A stretch of 7,050 nt of DNA, taken from CADDYX01 sp045809925. Lineage in GTDB: Bacteria; Verrucomicrobiota; Verrucomicrobiia; Chthoniobacterales; UBA10450. Where the stretch lies: assembly GCA_045809925.1 (NCBI GenBank), contig JBJMWX010000129.1:1-7050 (forward strand), in the 5' to 3' direction. Position numbers and translations under genes: made by a program. Below the pieces are notes generated by a model that saw nothing but the letters and a program-made list of their open reading frames with translations, had not been told where the DNA came from and did not search any database. Shown here in pieces: positions 1 to 6,235 of the stretch; the first letter of the stretch is position 1, and every line of letters starts with the position of its first letter.

Positions 1-785
1 GGAACCACCGTGTAGATGGCGATGAAGATCGGGCCGGCACTCGGCGGTCGAAGAATTGCAACATCGTTGATCGCACCGTCACCACTCCGCCCTGTCTTGT
101 CGCCTACCTTCCAGCCAGGCGGAACACTGGCGCGAATCATCCCCGCGCCCGTCTGGTTTTGCTCAAGCCACGCCTCAAGCTGCTGCCGCGATGCAGGGCT
201 AAGAACATTAGTCGTCAACAACCGCTGCAGGTCGGCAGCCATTGCTGCAGGTGAAGTGGTATCCCAGTCCGGAGAGGCCGCTACGGTGTTCAGTTCCGGC
301 TCTTTCCGGTCAAGACGCGTGATGCCGTCGCCGATGCTGCGGGCGAAATCGGTGACGCTCTTCGGGCCGCCCATGCTGTCGAGAAGCAGATTCGCCGCGG
401 TGTTGTCGCTCTGCTCGATGGTTGCCGCGCACAGCTCTCCTAGTTTCATGCCGCCCTCGCCCACATGGGCCCGTGTGACGGGAGCGTATTCGAGCAGGTC
501 CTTCTCGTTGTAGCGCACGAAGCGGTCGAGTTGTTCCTTTTGCTCATCGACGCGTTTTAGGACGGCGGCGACGGCGAGGAGTTTAAATGTACTGCACATC
601 AGAAACCGCTCGTCTGCGCGGTGGTCAATTCGCCGTCCGGTTCCTGCGTCAACGGCTGCAAGACCGATGCGACCGCCGACATGCTTCTCGATTCCAGCGA
701 TCTCCTCAGCCGGGCCGGCATGTGTGGTTCTCGTCACGAGAAGAACAAGTAGCGCGGCGACGACTCGCAAAGCGGAAGCGGCCAT
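1..785 (-). CDS. bla: Class A serine beta-lactamase, 3' end cut by the window edge
   Basis: Secreted (periplasmic) hydrolase that opens beta-lactam rings through an acyl-serine intermediate. I translated the minus strand by hand: 261 codons with no stop, running off the left edge. Family motifs appear in order: STFK at residues 65-68 (nucleophile S65), SDN at 126-128, the omega-loop motif RKEPELN with general base E162 and N166, and KTG at 230-232. An N-terminal hydrophobic stretch ending THA-G near residue 24 looks like a signal peptide. Full-length family members are about 290 residues, so roughly 30 C-terminal residues are missing here. C64 precedes the nucleophile. The two residues after KTG are R and S, where characterised enzymes usually have small residues or T/S plus G. 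The start at 785 is chosen for the compact signal peptide. An in-frame ATG at 836 would add 17 residues and overlaps the ada stop codon. Neither start has a strong Shine-Dalgarno. The substrate range cannot be read from the sequence. Confidence 0.93.
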   Translation of the reverse strand, partial: MAASALRVVAALLVLLVTRTTHAGPAEEIAGIEKHVGGRIGLAAVDAGTGRRIDHRADERFLMCSTFKLLAVAAVLKRVDEQKEQLDRFVRYNEKDLLEYAPVTRAHVGEGGMKLGELCAATIEQSDNTAANLLLDSMGGPKSVTDFARSIGDGITRLDRKEPELNTVAASPDWDTTSPAAMAADLQRLLTTNVLSPASRQQLEAWLEQNQTGAGMIRASVPPGWKVGDKTGRSGDGAINDVAILRPPSAGPIFIAIYTVV

Positions 786-835
786 AGCGACGGAAGATCG
801 GGACACTAAGGTCCCTTCCACATTGCCTCGAGCCA

Positions 836-1906
836 TTAACGGAGCTCGGCCTGCGTAAACTTCCGTTCGTGATCGAGCAACCACTTCTTCCGCCACAGAC
901 CACCACCGTATCCGCACAAAGTTCCATCCGCGCGGATAACGCGATGACACGGAATAACGATGCACATCATGTTCTCGCCGTTCGCGCGGCCGACCGCCCG
1001 ACGCATCTCGGCGTCGCCGAGGTTTTTCGCCATCCACGAATACGAGCGCGTTTCGCCGATAGGGATTTCTCGCAACAGTTCCCAGGTGCGGATCTGAAAT
1101 GGAGAGCCGACCGGCGCGAGTGGCACCGTGAACTCCAGATTTTTGCCGGCAAAATAACTGGCGAGCTGCGCGCGGATTGCATCGAGATGGCGATGCTCGC
1201 CGGGGACAACGTTTGTCTGCAGGCGTGTCCGCAGGATCGACAATTCACGTTCGAGCGCCCGCCGATCGACGAACTCGAGTAGACGCAGGCCTTCGTCGTC
1301 GGCGATCGCCAGCATCGCGCCGAGCGGCGTTTCGATCCGCTCCGCAAATAACCCGCCCTGTTTCTTTGCTGCACTCGGTGATTCGCCGAAGATCCGGGCG
1401 AACGCGTCGCGAAATCCACTCGCCGAGCCGAAGCCGCTCCCGTTTTGGGCCGCGTCGACGCGCGCGCCGTTTCGCACTTCGCGCAGCGCGAGACCCATGC
1501 GCCGCGCACGATAATAGGCCTGGAAGGTCATGCCGTAGTGGCGCTTGAACTGGCGACGCGCTGTCGAAGGATCGATCGAGATCTCGACCAGTTCTTTCTC
1601 CGTAACCTTGCCATCGGGCGCCCGCTCCACGAGTTCGCGCAATCGCGTGATCAGCTCGGGCGGCGCCTGCTCCGGGTCCATCGGATGGCAGCGCAAACAT
1701 GGCCGGTAGCCGCCGTGCAACGCTTCGCCGGGCGTGCCGAAAAAGTCGACATTCTCCCGCGCGGGTTTTTTCGCCGGGCAGGTCGGCCGGCAGAAGATTC
1801 CAGTAGTGCGCACACCGACGACGAAAATTCCTTCGAAGCTCGCGTCACGGCTGACGAGCGCGTGATACATCGTGTCGGGTGGGGGCAGCAGATCCAGCTC
1901 TTTCAT
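836..1906 (-). CDS. ada: Ada: bifunctional DNA methyltransferase repair protein and transcriptional activator
   Basis: Cytoplasmic suicide repair protein. In the family, the N-terminal domain takes methyl groups from phosphotriesters and so becomes an activator of the adaptive response, while the C-terminal domain repairs O6-methylguanine. The 356 residues match the length of E. coli Ada (354). Seen in order: Zn-binding Ada domain with C39, C43, C70 and C73 (motifs FCRPTCPAKKP and YRPCLRCHP); an AraC-type helix-turn-helix region around 100-175 (ARRQFKRHYGMTFQAYYRARR, GFGSASGFRDAFARIFGESP); an RNase H-like methyltransferase N-terminal part around 186-265; and the catalytic helix-turn-helix domain with PCHRV at 319-323 (acceptor C320) followed by GYGGG. 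All acceptor and ligand cysteines are present, so the protein should be fully functional. The start at 1906 has only a weak GAG upstream. A short gap separates it from the thioesterase gene, and the beta-lactamase gene follows immediately. No convincing Ada box was found upstream. Confidence 0.96.
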   Translation of the reverse strand: MKELDLLPPPDTMYHALVSRDASFEGIFVVGVRTTGIFCRPTCPAKKPARENVDFFGTPGEALHGGYRPCLRCHPMDPEQAPPELITRLRELVERAPDGKVTEKELVEISIDPSTARRQFKRHYGMTFQAYYRARRMGLALREVRNGARVDAAQNGSGFGSASGFRDAFARIFGESPSAAKKQGGLFAERIETPLGAMLAIADDEGLRLLEFVDRRALERELSILRTRLQTNVVPGEHRHLDAIRAQLASYFAGKNLEFTVPLAPVGSPFQIRTWELLREIPIGETRSYSWMAKNLGDAEMRRAVGRANGENMMCIVIPCHRVIRADGTLCGYGGGLWRKKWLLDHERKFTQAELR

Positions 1907-1967
1907 GTCTCGAAGTTACCGCGTTTTGATGCCCTGACGCATCGACGAAAATCAGGCACGGAATTCT

Positions 1968-2015
1968 GGTAGGGCGCGACCGCCGGGCGCGCTGCGGACA
2001 GTCCCGCATCCTACC
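1968..2015 (-). other. Possible three-stem RNA structure at the end of the thioesterase gene
   Basis: An outer 6-bp inverted repeat (GGTAGG at 1968-1973, CCTACC at 2010-2015) encloses two smaller hairpins: GCGCG/CGCGC (1974-1978 with 1988-1992, 9-nt loop) and GCGG/CCGC (1994-1997 with 2004-2007). Only three unpaired bases lie at the junction. The outer stem includes the thioesterase stop codon. There is no T tract, so it is not a standard intrinsic terminator. It could be a Rho-type or transcript-stabilising structure, or chance pairing in GC-rich DNA. Confidence 0.3.
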
Positions 2016-2475
2016 ATCTGTGAAACGCCGGATGCCCTTCTTTGACCGAGACGAATGTGCCACGGCACGTCGCACATACTTTGCCACCGCCGCTCAGCGT
2101 TCCTTCTACCACGGCACGATCGCCGTTCGCCTCGACTACTTTGGCCGACAACTGCACTGGCCCGGTGGTCGGTGTCGGCCGGAGAAGTTTGATCGCGTAA
2201 TCGGCCGTGACGGTGCATGGCGGATGGTCCGCGCCGGCCTTGTTCATCAGGTACCAGGCCGCCGTCCAGTTGCAGTGACAATCGAGCAGGGTGCCGATAA
2301 TCCCGCCGTTAAGTACGCCTGGGAAAGCCTCATATTTTTCCTGCGGGGTCCATTCCGCCACCACCGCCTCGCCTGCCACGAAGCTGCGCACGTGAACCCC
2401 GTCGGGATTCGCCGGCCCGCAGCCGAAGCAGGCGTTGTGCGGCGCGTATTTTTCCTGAAGCGACTGTTCTTCCAT
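2011..2475 (-). CDS. PaaI-type hotdog-fold thioesterase family protein
   Basis: Probable cytoplasmic acyl-CoA thioesterase that would hydrolyse a CoA thioester to the free acid and CoA. The length (154 residues) is normal for a single hotdog domain. The N-terminal motif CFGCGPANPDG (17-27) is typical of a hotdog subgroup that starts with a Cys-x-x-Cys-Gly segment. LNGGIIGTLLDCHCNW (55-70) matches the HGG-x-hydrophobic-LLD helix of PaaI-like enzymes, with N in place of the usual H before GG and D65 at the usual acidic position. The C-terminal half (VTADYAIKLLRPTPTTGPVQL onward) has the alternating pattern of hotdog strands. It lies 61 bases downstream of prpC, so it may trim acyl-CoA pools in the same pathway, but the gap also contains a TATAAT sequence that could give it its own promoter. 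Substrate unknown. The start at 2475 has only a weak AGG upstream. Confidence 0.85.
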   Translation of the reverse strand: MEEQSLQEKYAPHNACFGCGPANPDGVHVRSFVAGEAVVAEWTPQEKYEAFPGVLNGGIIGTLLDCHCNWTAAWYLMNKAGADHPPCTVTADYAIKLLRPTPTTGPVQLSAKVVEANGDRAVVEGTLSGGGKVCATCRGTFVSVKEGHPAFHRW

Positions 2476-2476
2476 G

Positions 2477-2508
2477 ATAATCGCAACCTACAGGGGCACG
2501 CGATTATA
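2477..2508 (-). promoter_or_regulatory. Candidate promoter -10 box with an overlapping 8-bp inverted repeat
   Basis: On the minus strand a perfect TATAAT (2508-2503) lies 27 bases upstream of the thioesterase start codon. It overlaps one arm of a perfect 8-bp inverted repeat, ATAATCGC (2477-2484) and GCGATTAT (2500-2507), with a 15-base spacer. The best -35 match at 17-bp spacing, CTGCGA, is poor (3 of 6). The layout would suit an operator overlapping a promoter, or a hairpin in the leader that includes the region before the start codon. Seen in sequence; function inferred. Confidence 0.4.
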
Positions 2509-2536
2509 TTAGCTGCACTCGCCGATCGCAGCCCAC

Positions 2537-3676
2537 CTATTTTGCCGTCGAGCCGGGATACGGACGCTCTGGAGGACCGACGTAGAGCGAACGGGGGCGG
2601 ATCAATCGGTTATGGTCATGCTGCTCGACTACGTGCGCGCACCAGCCCGCCACGCGTGACACAGCGAAGATCGGCGTGTTCAGCGCCGGATCGAAACCAA
2701 ACATCGTAAAGACCGGCGCGGCGTAGAGATCGACGTTTGCACAGAGGCCTTTCTCGCGCTCCATCGTCTGCTCGAGTTTTTCGCAAATCGGCACCCAGTT
2801 TTCCTTGCCAACGCGCTTGCCGTAATCGCGTGCGATCTCGCGCATGATGGGGACGCGCGAATCGCCCTTTTTGTAAACACGATGACCGAATCCCATGATC
2901 TTTTTCTTCTGCGTGAGCGCGTTTTGCAGCCAATCCTCCGCGCGATCCGGCGTCGCGATCTCATTCAGCATGTAGATCGACTCCTCGTTCGCTCCACCGT
3001 GCAGCGGACCTTTTAGCGTCCCGCACGCACTCGTCACTGCCGCGTACATGTCAGCAAGGGTCGACGCTGTCACGCGCGCGGCGAAGGTCGAGGCGTTGAA
3101 TTCGTGATCGGCGTAGAGAATGAAAATCGTGTCGAGCATCCGCACCTGCCAGTCCGGCGGCGCTTTGCCGGTTAACTTATAGAGGAAATTGCCGGCGTGA
3201 GTCAGATCGGGATTGTGCGGAAATGTCTCCTCGCCGTGCATGATCCGCCAACTATCGCTGACGAGGGTGGAGACCTTCGCGATCAACCGAACTGCTTTGC
3301 GAATGTTGGCTTCGTGCGAGTGGTCGTTCAGTTCCGGATCGAACGGCGCCAGCATCGAGACGCCGGTGCGGAGCACGTCCATCGGATGCATGTTCTTGGG
3401 CAAGAGGCGCAGCATGTCGAAGATTGGCTCGGGCAGCTCGCGTTCGGCAGCGATCTCTCGGGTAAACGTCGTCAGCTGTTCCAGACTCGGCAGTTCACCG
3501 TTCAATAGCAGGTAGGCCACCTCCTCGAAGCTCGCCTCTTCTGCCATTTTGTGGATGTCGTAGCCGCGATACATCAGCCCGGCGTTTGGATCGACCCAGC
3601 AGATTTCGGTTTCGCCCGCGATAACGCCGGCAAGACCGGGGCTGTAGGCTGGTTTAGTGGCGGTCTCTGTCGTCAT
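2537..3676 (-). CDS. prpC: Citrate synthase family protein, probably 2-methylcitrate synthase
   Basis: Condenses propionyl-CoA with oxaloacetate to 2-methylcitrate and CoA (PrpC). Enzymes of this family often also make citrate from acetyl-CoA. The 379 residues fit the short PrpC and Gram-positive citrate synthase class rather than the ~430-residue allosteric GltA class. Catalytic elements seen: H226 in GPLHGGANE (oxaloacetate-binding His in the family), H265 in MGFGHRVYK, and D316 in NVDLYAAPV. Other conserved features are DHEFNAST at 190-197, R341 and R360. The assignment as PrpC rather than TCA-cycle citrate synthase rests mainly on its position after prpD and prpB; sequence alone would allow either. 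The start is well supported: AGGAG lies 7 bases before the ATG, and its AGG comes from the end of the hairpin repeat upstream. It shares its first five residues (MTTET) with PrpB. Confidence 0.93.
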   Translation of the reverse strand: MTTETATKPAYSPGLAGVIAGETEICWVDPNAGLMYRGYDIHKMAEEASFEEVAYLLLNGELPSLEQLTTFTREIAAERELPEPIFDMLRLLPKNMHPMDVLRTGVSMLAPFDPELNDHSHEANIRKAVRLIAKVSTLVSDSWRIMHGEETFPHNPDLTHAGNFLYKLTGKAPPDWQVRMLDTIFILYADHEFNASTFAARVTASTLADMYAAVTSACGTLKGPLHGGANEESIYMLNEIATPDRAEDWLQNALTQKKKIMGFGHRVYKKGDSRVPIMREIARDYGKRVGKENWVPICEKLEQTMEREKGLCANVDLYAAPVFTMFGFDPALNTPIFAVSRVAGWCAHVVEQHDHNRLIRPRSLYVGPPERPYPGSTAK

Positions 3677-3683
3677 AATTCGT

Positions 3684-3688
3684 CTCCT
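3684..3688 (-). promoter_or_regulatory. prpC ribosome-binding site at the edge of the hairpin repeat
   Basis: The minus strand reads ACAGGAGACGAATT before the prpC ATG, giving AGGAG with 7-base spacing, the best Shine-Dalgarno in the window. The AGG (3688-3686) belongs to the shared repeat sequence whose other copy ends at 6184; the final AG lies outside it. Ribosome access may therefore depend on whether the adjacent hairpin is folded. Confidence 0.7.
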
Positions 3689-3759
3689 GTCATTCCGAGC
3701 GCAGTCGAGGAATCTCCCCTGCAGAATTCGGAGATGTTTCGACTTTGCTCAACATGACA
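3686..3759. repeat. Dispersed hairpin repeat, copy 1, between prpB and prpC
   Basis: An imperfect palindrome. The left arm 3688-3716 and the reverse complement of the right arm 3731-3759 agree at 21 of 29 positions, around a 14-base loop. The left end (3686-3715) matches the reverse complement of 6155-6184 at 29 of 30 positions, so this is a repeated unit and not an isolated hairpin. The core reads CATTCCGAGC then GTCGAGGAATCT. Short palindromes of this REP-like kind are common in the intergenic DNA of many bacteria. Located inside the prp cluster, it could attenuate transcription or protect the end of the prpB message. Confidence 0.85.
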
Positions 3760-3782
3760 AGAATGCGCGAGGGAACAAACCG

Positions 3783-4628
3783 CTACTTTCCGGGGTCGTA
3801 ATCCAGCAGATTGTACAGCTCTTTCCGCGTCTGCATCCGATCCAGCCAGGCTTCCTGCGTCCCACTCGTCTTCAGGTCGTGCAACAACTCGCCGGCCGTG
3901 CGCATCGTGGCGCGAAAGATTGTCTGCGGGAAAATGACCATCCGATAGCCTAGCTCCCCCAGCTCTGGGACGGATAACAGCGGGCTCTTGCCGAATTCAG
4001 TCATGTTCGCGAGCAGCGGCGCGTCGACTGCTTGAGCAAAATCGCGGAACTCTTCGCGCGTTTGCAGAGCCTCTGGAAAAATCGCGTCCGCGCCGGCTGC
4101 GAGATAGCTCCGCGCCCGTTCCACCGCCCGATCAAAATCCTCTACCGCGCGGGCGTCCGTGCGCGCGATGAGCAGGAAATCGCGGTTGCGTTTTGCGGCG
4201 GCAGCGGCGCTTATTTTTTCATTCATCTCGTCGATGCTCACCAGCGTCTTGCCGGCGAGATGCCCGCAACGTTTCGGGAATTCCTGGTCTTCAATATGGC
4301 AACCGGCCAGACCGGCCGCTTCGAGTTCCCGCACAGTCCGCGCGGCGTTCTCCGCCCCGCCAAACCCTGTGTCGGCGTCCACAATCGCGGGAATTTCGAT
4401 GGCACGCGCGACATAGCCGGCCAGCATCACAACTTCGGTCAAAGTAAGCAGACCGACATCCGGCACGCCCGCCGTCGCGTTGCACAATCCGGCACCGCTG
4501 ATGTAAACCGCGTCGAATCCAGCGCGCTCGACCAGTCGCGCCGTCGATGCGTTGAACACCCCGGGCAGCGCGACACATCCGTCGCGAATCAGTTCGCGCA
4601 AGCGCGCGCCGCTCGTCTCCGTTGTCAT
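3783..4628 (-). CDS. prpB: Isocitrate lyase/PEP mutase family protein, probably 2-methylisocitrate lyase
   Basis: In the methylcitrate cycle this enzyme cleaves 2-methylisocitrate to succinate and pyruvate with Mg2+. Family features in the 281 residues (E. coli PrpB is about 296): SGAG at 44-47, metal-binding DADTGFGG at 84-91 (D84, D86), HIEDQ at 111-115, the catalytic-loop motif KRCGH at 119-123 with C121 as general acid/base, R157 in LIARTDAR, and E186. The fold is a TIM barrel with a C-terminal swapped helix. Position between prpD and prpC gives the substrate. The residues after the active-site loop read LAGK, as in several other superfamily lyases, so a related activity such as 2,3-dimethylmalate lyase cannot be excluded from sequence alone. 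It begins 25 bases after the prpD stop with no clear Shine-Dalgarno, suggesting co-transcription. A 106-base gap with a hairpin repeat separates it from prpC. Confidence 0.9.
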   Translation of the reverse strand: MTTETSGARLRELIRDGCVALPGVFNASTARLVERAGFDAVYISGAGLCNATAGVPDVGLLTLTEVVMLAGYVARAIEIPAIVDADTGFGGAENAARTVRELEAAGLAGCHIEDQEFPKRCGHLAGKTLVSIDEMNEKISAAAAAKRNRDFLLIARTDARAVEDFDRAVERARSYLAAGADAIFPEALQTREEFRDFAQAVDAPLLANMTEFGKSPLLSVPELGELGYRMVIFPQTIFRATMRTAGELLHDLKTSGTQEAWLDRMQTRKELYNLLDYDPGK

Positions 4629-4653
4629 GTCGACTGCCGTCGAGACAGCTTCA

Positions 4654-6048
4654 TTAATCAGCCACCTCGCACAGCTTCATCAGCTTCTCGACCCCCTTCA
4701 TCTCCTCCAGTCTCCAGCAGTATTTGAGCACCTCGTCGCACTGCTCACGGCCGAGTTTTGGCGCCGCGAGGTTGAGAAACTTGCTTTCGAGTTCCGAATC
4801 CTTCAGTCGGTTCTTCGCGTTACCGAGCGGGTAATCCACACGCTTCGTCAGGGTCCGGCCGTCGGCCAGATTTACATGCACGATGTTTGCGACTGCATCG
4901 GCATAGAGCGCGCTCAGCTCGTCATTTCGCTCCACCTTCACGCCTTGCAGGAAGTTTACGATACCGCTCTCGGTGAAACGCTCGGGCGCGAATTGCTTGT
5001 CGGTTACTTCGCCATCGATGAGCGCGACGGCCGTGATATAGGGCAAACTGTGGTCGGCCGTTTCGCGGCTTTGCGGATGCCATTTTTCCGGCTCGCTCCC
5101 GATGATATCCACGGAGGCGTCGTGGCTCTCGATGACCATCGATTTCACCTGGGACAAATCGGGAATTTGGTTCCGCAGATGGAGCGCCGCTTCAATCGCG
5201 CTCTGGCTGTGGTATTCGGCCGGCCAGTACTTGATGCTCGTCTTGAGGATCATCGAAGCGGGGCCTTCCCCCGGCATCGCCTCCTTCGTCTTGTCGAACA
5301 CGTCAGCGACGTTGCCGAGCGAAACGCCGAGCTCCTTTTCGAAACCCATCTGCCCTTCAAAAATCGGCGCCGGCCCGGTCATGCCGGCGCGCGCGAGCAG
5401 TGCCGCGTAGACGCCATGCCGCGCCGCATTTGCGAACGCCACCCCTTTCCAGTGCGACAACTCGCCTACCCGCGCCTGTCGAAAAGCCGCGCAGTTCACC
5501 CCGGCAATGTTGATCGCGTGCCTTGTCCGCTCGGGATCGAGCCGCATGAGCCTGGCACAGGCGAGCGCAGTCGAAAACGCACCGTAGGTCGGGTGATCCC
5601 AGCCGCGCGCACGAATGCTCGCTGCATCGCAGAGCCGGCATTGCACCTCGTAAGCGATTGCGACCGCCGTAATGATCTCCTTGCCGCTCGCGCCGACGCT
5701 TTCCCCGATCGCGAGCACGGCCGAGAAGTTGTCGCTTGGATGCGCCGGCTCCTTCGAGAGGTAGGTGTCGTTGTAATCGAAATACCGAATGCAGCAGCCG
5801 TTTGCGAATGCCGCCCAGTCCGGCGGCGCCTTTTGATCTGTTCCGATGACGGTTGCGCCATTCTTTGCCGAGAAGTCCGAGACAACGGTCCGCGCGATCG
5901 TGCATGGCTCTTCGTTCCACGCGCCGAGCGCGCAGCCTAGCGAATCGATCAGCCGGCGTTTTACTTCATGCACTGTATTCGCACCGAGATCTGCGAATTC
6001 GAGCGAGCAGGCGAACTGGGCAAGTTGATGGGCGAGCGACTGAGCCAT
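4654..6048 (-). CDS. prpD: MmgE/PrpD family protein, probably 2-methylcitrate dehydratase
   Basis: Dehydrates 2-methylcitrate to 2-methylaconitate in the methylcitrate cycle; the family needs no iron-sulfur cluster. The 464 residues are in the usual range (about 450-485). Conserved blocks seen: DYNDTYLSKEPAHPSDN at 91-107, the family signature; GWDHPTYGAFS around 149-159; a helical core around 160-215 (INIAGVNCAAFRQARVGELS); and RETADHSLPY at 328-337. It is the first gene of the minus-strand cluster, with prpB 25 bases downstream. The start at 6048 has AGG with 7-base spacing. Upstream lies a 187-base divergent region shared with the CoA transferase gene, where any common regulation would act. 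The related cis-aconitate decarboxylase belongs to the same fold family, but the prpB/prpC neighbours favour PrpD. A 462-codon antisense open frame over this gene and prpB is a by-product of codon composition. Confidence 0.94.
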   Translation of the reverse strand: MAQSLAHQLAQFACSLEFADLGANTVHEVKRRLIDSLGCALGAWNEEPCTIARTVVSDFSAKNGATVIGTDQKAPPDWAAFANGCCIRYFDYNDTYLSKEPAHPSDNFSAVLAIGESVGASGKEIITAVAIAYEVQCRLCDAASIRARGWDHPTYGAFSTALACARLMRLDPERTRHAINIAGVNCAAFRQARVGELSHWKGVAFANAARHGVYAALLARAGMTGPAPIFEGQMGFEKELGVSLGNVADVFDKTKEAMPGEGPASMILKTSIKYWPAEYHSQSAIEAALHLRNQIPDLSQVKSMVIESHDASVDIIGSEPEKWHPQSRETADHSLPYITAVALIDGEVTDKQFAPERFTESGIVNFLQGVKVERNDELSALYADAVANIVHVNLADGRTLTKRVDYPLGNAKNRLKDSELESKFLNLAAPKLGREQCDEVLKYCWRLEEMKGVEKLMKLCEVAD

Positions 6049-6235
6049 AAGCGAGCCTGCAATCTGTCGACGCGGCGCGCGCGGGCAAGCAACAGGTTGT
6101 TATGCCGAGCGCAACGGAGCGGAGCCGAGGGATCTGCGGGAGCGCATTTGGCGCAGATTCCTCGACTTCGCTCGGAATGACAGGACGCCCGCCGCGGAGA
6201 CTTGCCGCTCACGGCCGACGCACGCAAAGTCGCGC
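6049..6235. promoter_or_regulatory. Divergent intergenic region between prpD and the CoA transferase gene
   Basis: These 187 bases separate two diverging start codons and should hold promoters for both units. Its centre is occupied by hairpin repeat copy 2. I could not find a convincing -10/-35 pair on either strand. No strong Shine-Dalgarno precedes the plus-strand ATG at 6236. Confidence 0.5.
6099..6184. repeat. Dispersed hairpin repeat, copy 2, in the divergent region
   Basis: A large imperfect palindrome. The right arm (6152-6184) ends in the same 30-base unit as copy 1, in opposite orientation (29 of 30 matches). The left arm (6099-6138) pairs with it (GCCGAGCG outer part, CGAGGGATCTGCG inner part) but carries about 10 extra bases containing a tandem CGGAG. 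The loop is 13 bases at 6139-6151 and contains a small GCGC/GCGC stem across its edge. The repeat is REP-like. Its place between two diverging genes would allow it to insulate transcription or alter local supercoiling; this is inference. Confidence 0.85.

Noticed and set aside
16..513. A 165-codon plus-strand open frame at the left edge
   Set aside because: It is the antisense shadow of the beta-lactamase, whose catalytic motifs all read on the minus strand.
1933..1956. CCTGA/TCAGG inverted repeat in the ada leader
   Set aside because: It is only 5 bp with a 14-base loop and no T tract, too weak to call an operator or terminator.
1907..1967. Ada-box-like sequences upstream of ada (AAAACGCG and AATT near a GC run)
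   Set aside because: The matches to the E. coli Ada box are partial and poorly spaced, and such short matches are expected by chance.
2020..2709. A 229-codon plus-strand open frame opposite the thioesterase and the end of prpC
   Set aside because: It crosses two well-supported minus-strand genes and their gap, and its translation has no recognisable domain.
4552..5940. A 462-codon plus-strand open frame opposite prpB and prpD
   Set aside because: It is antisense to two genes with intact family motifs, spans their junction and shows no recognisable domain. Long antisense frames are expected from GC-rich codon use.
6185..6235. Possible promoter for the CoA transferase gene between the repeat and the ATG
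   Set aside because: No -10 and -35 pair with acceptable spacing was found, and no Shine-Dalgarno supports a particular leader.
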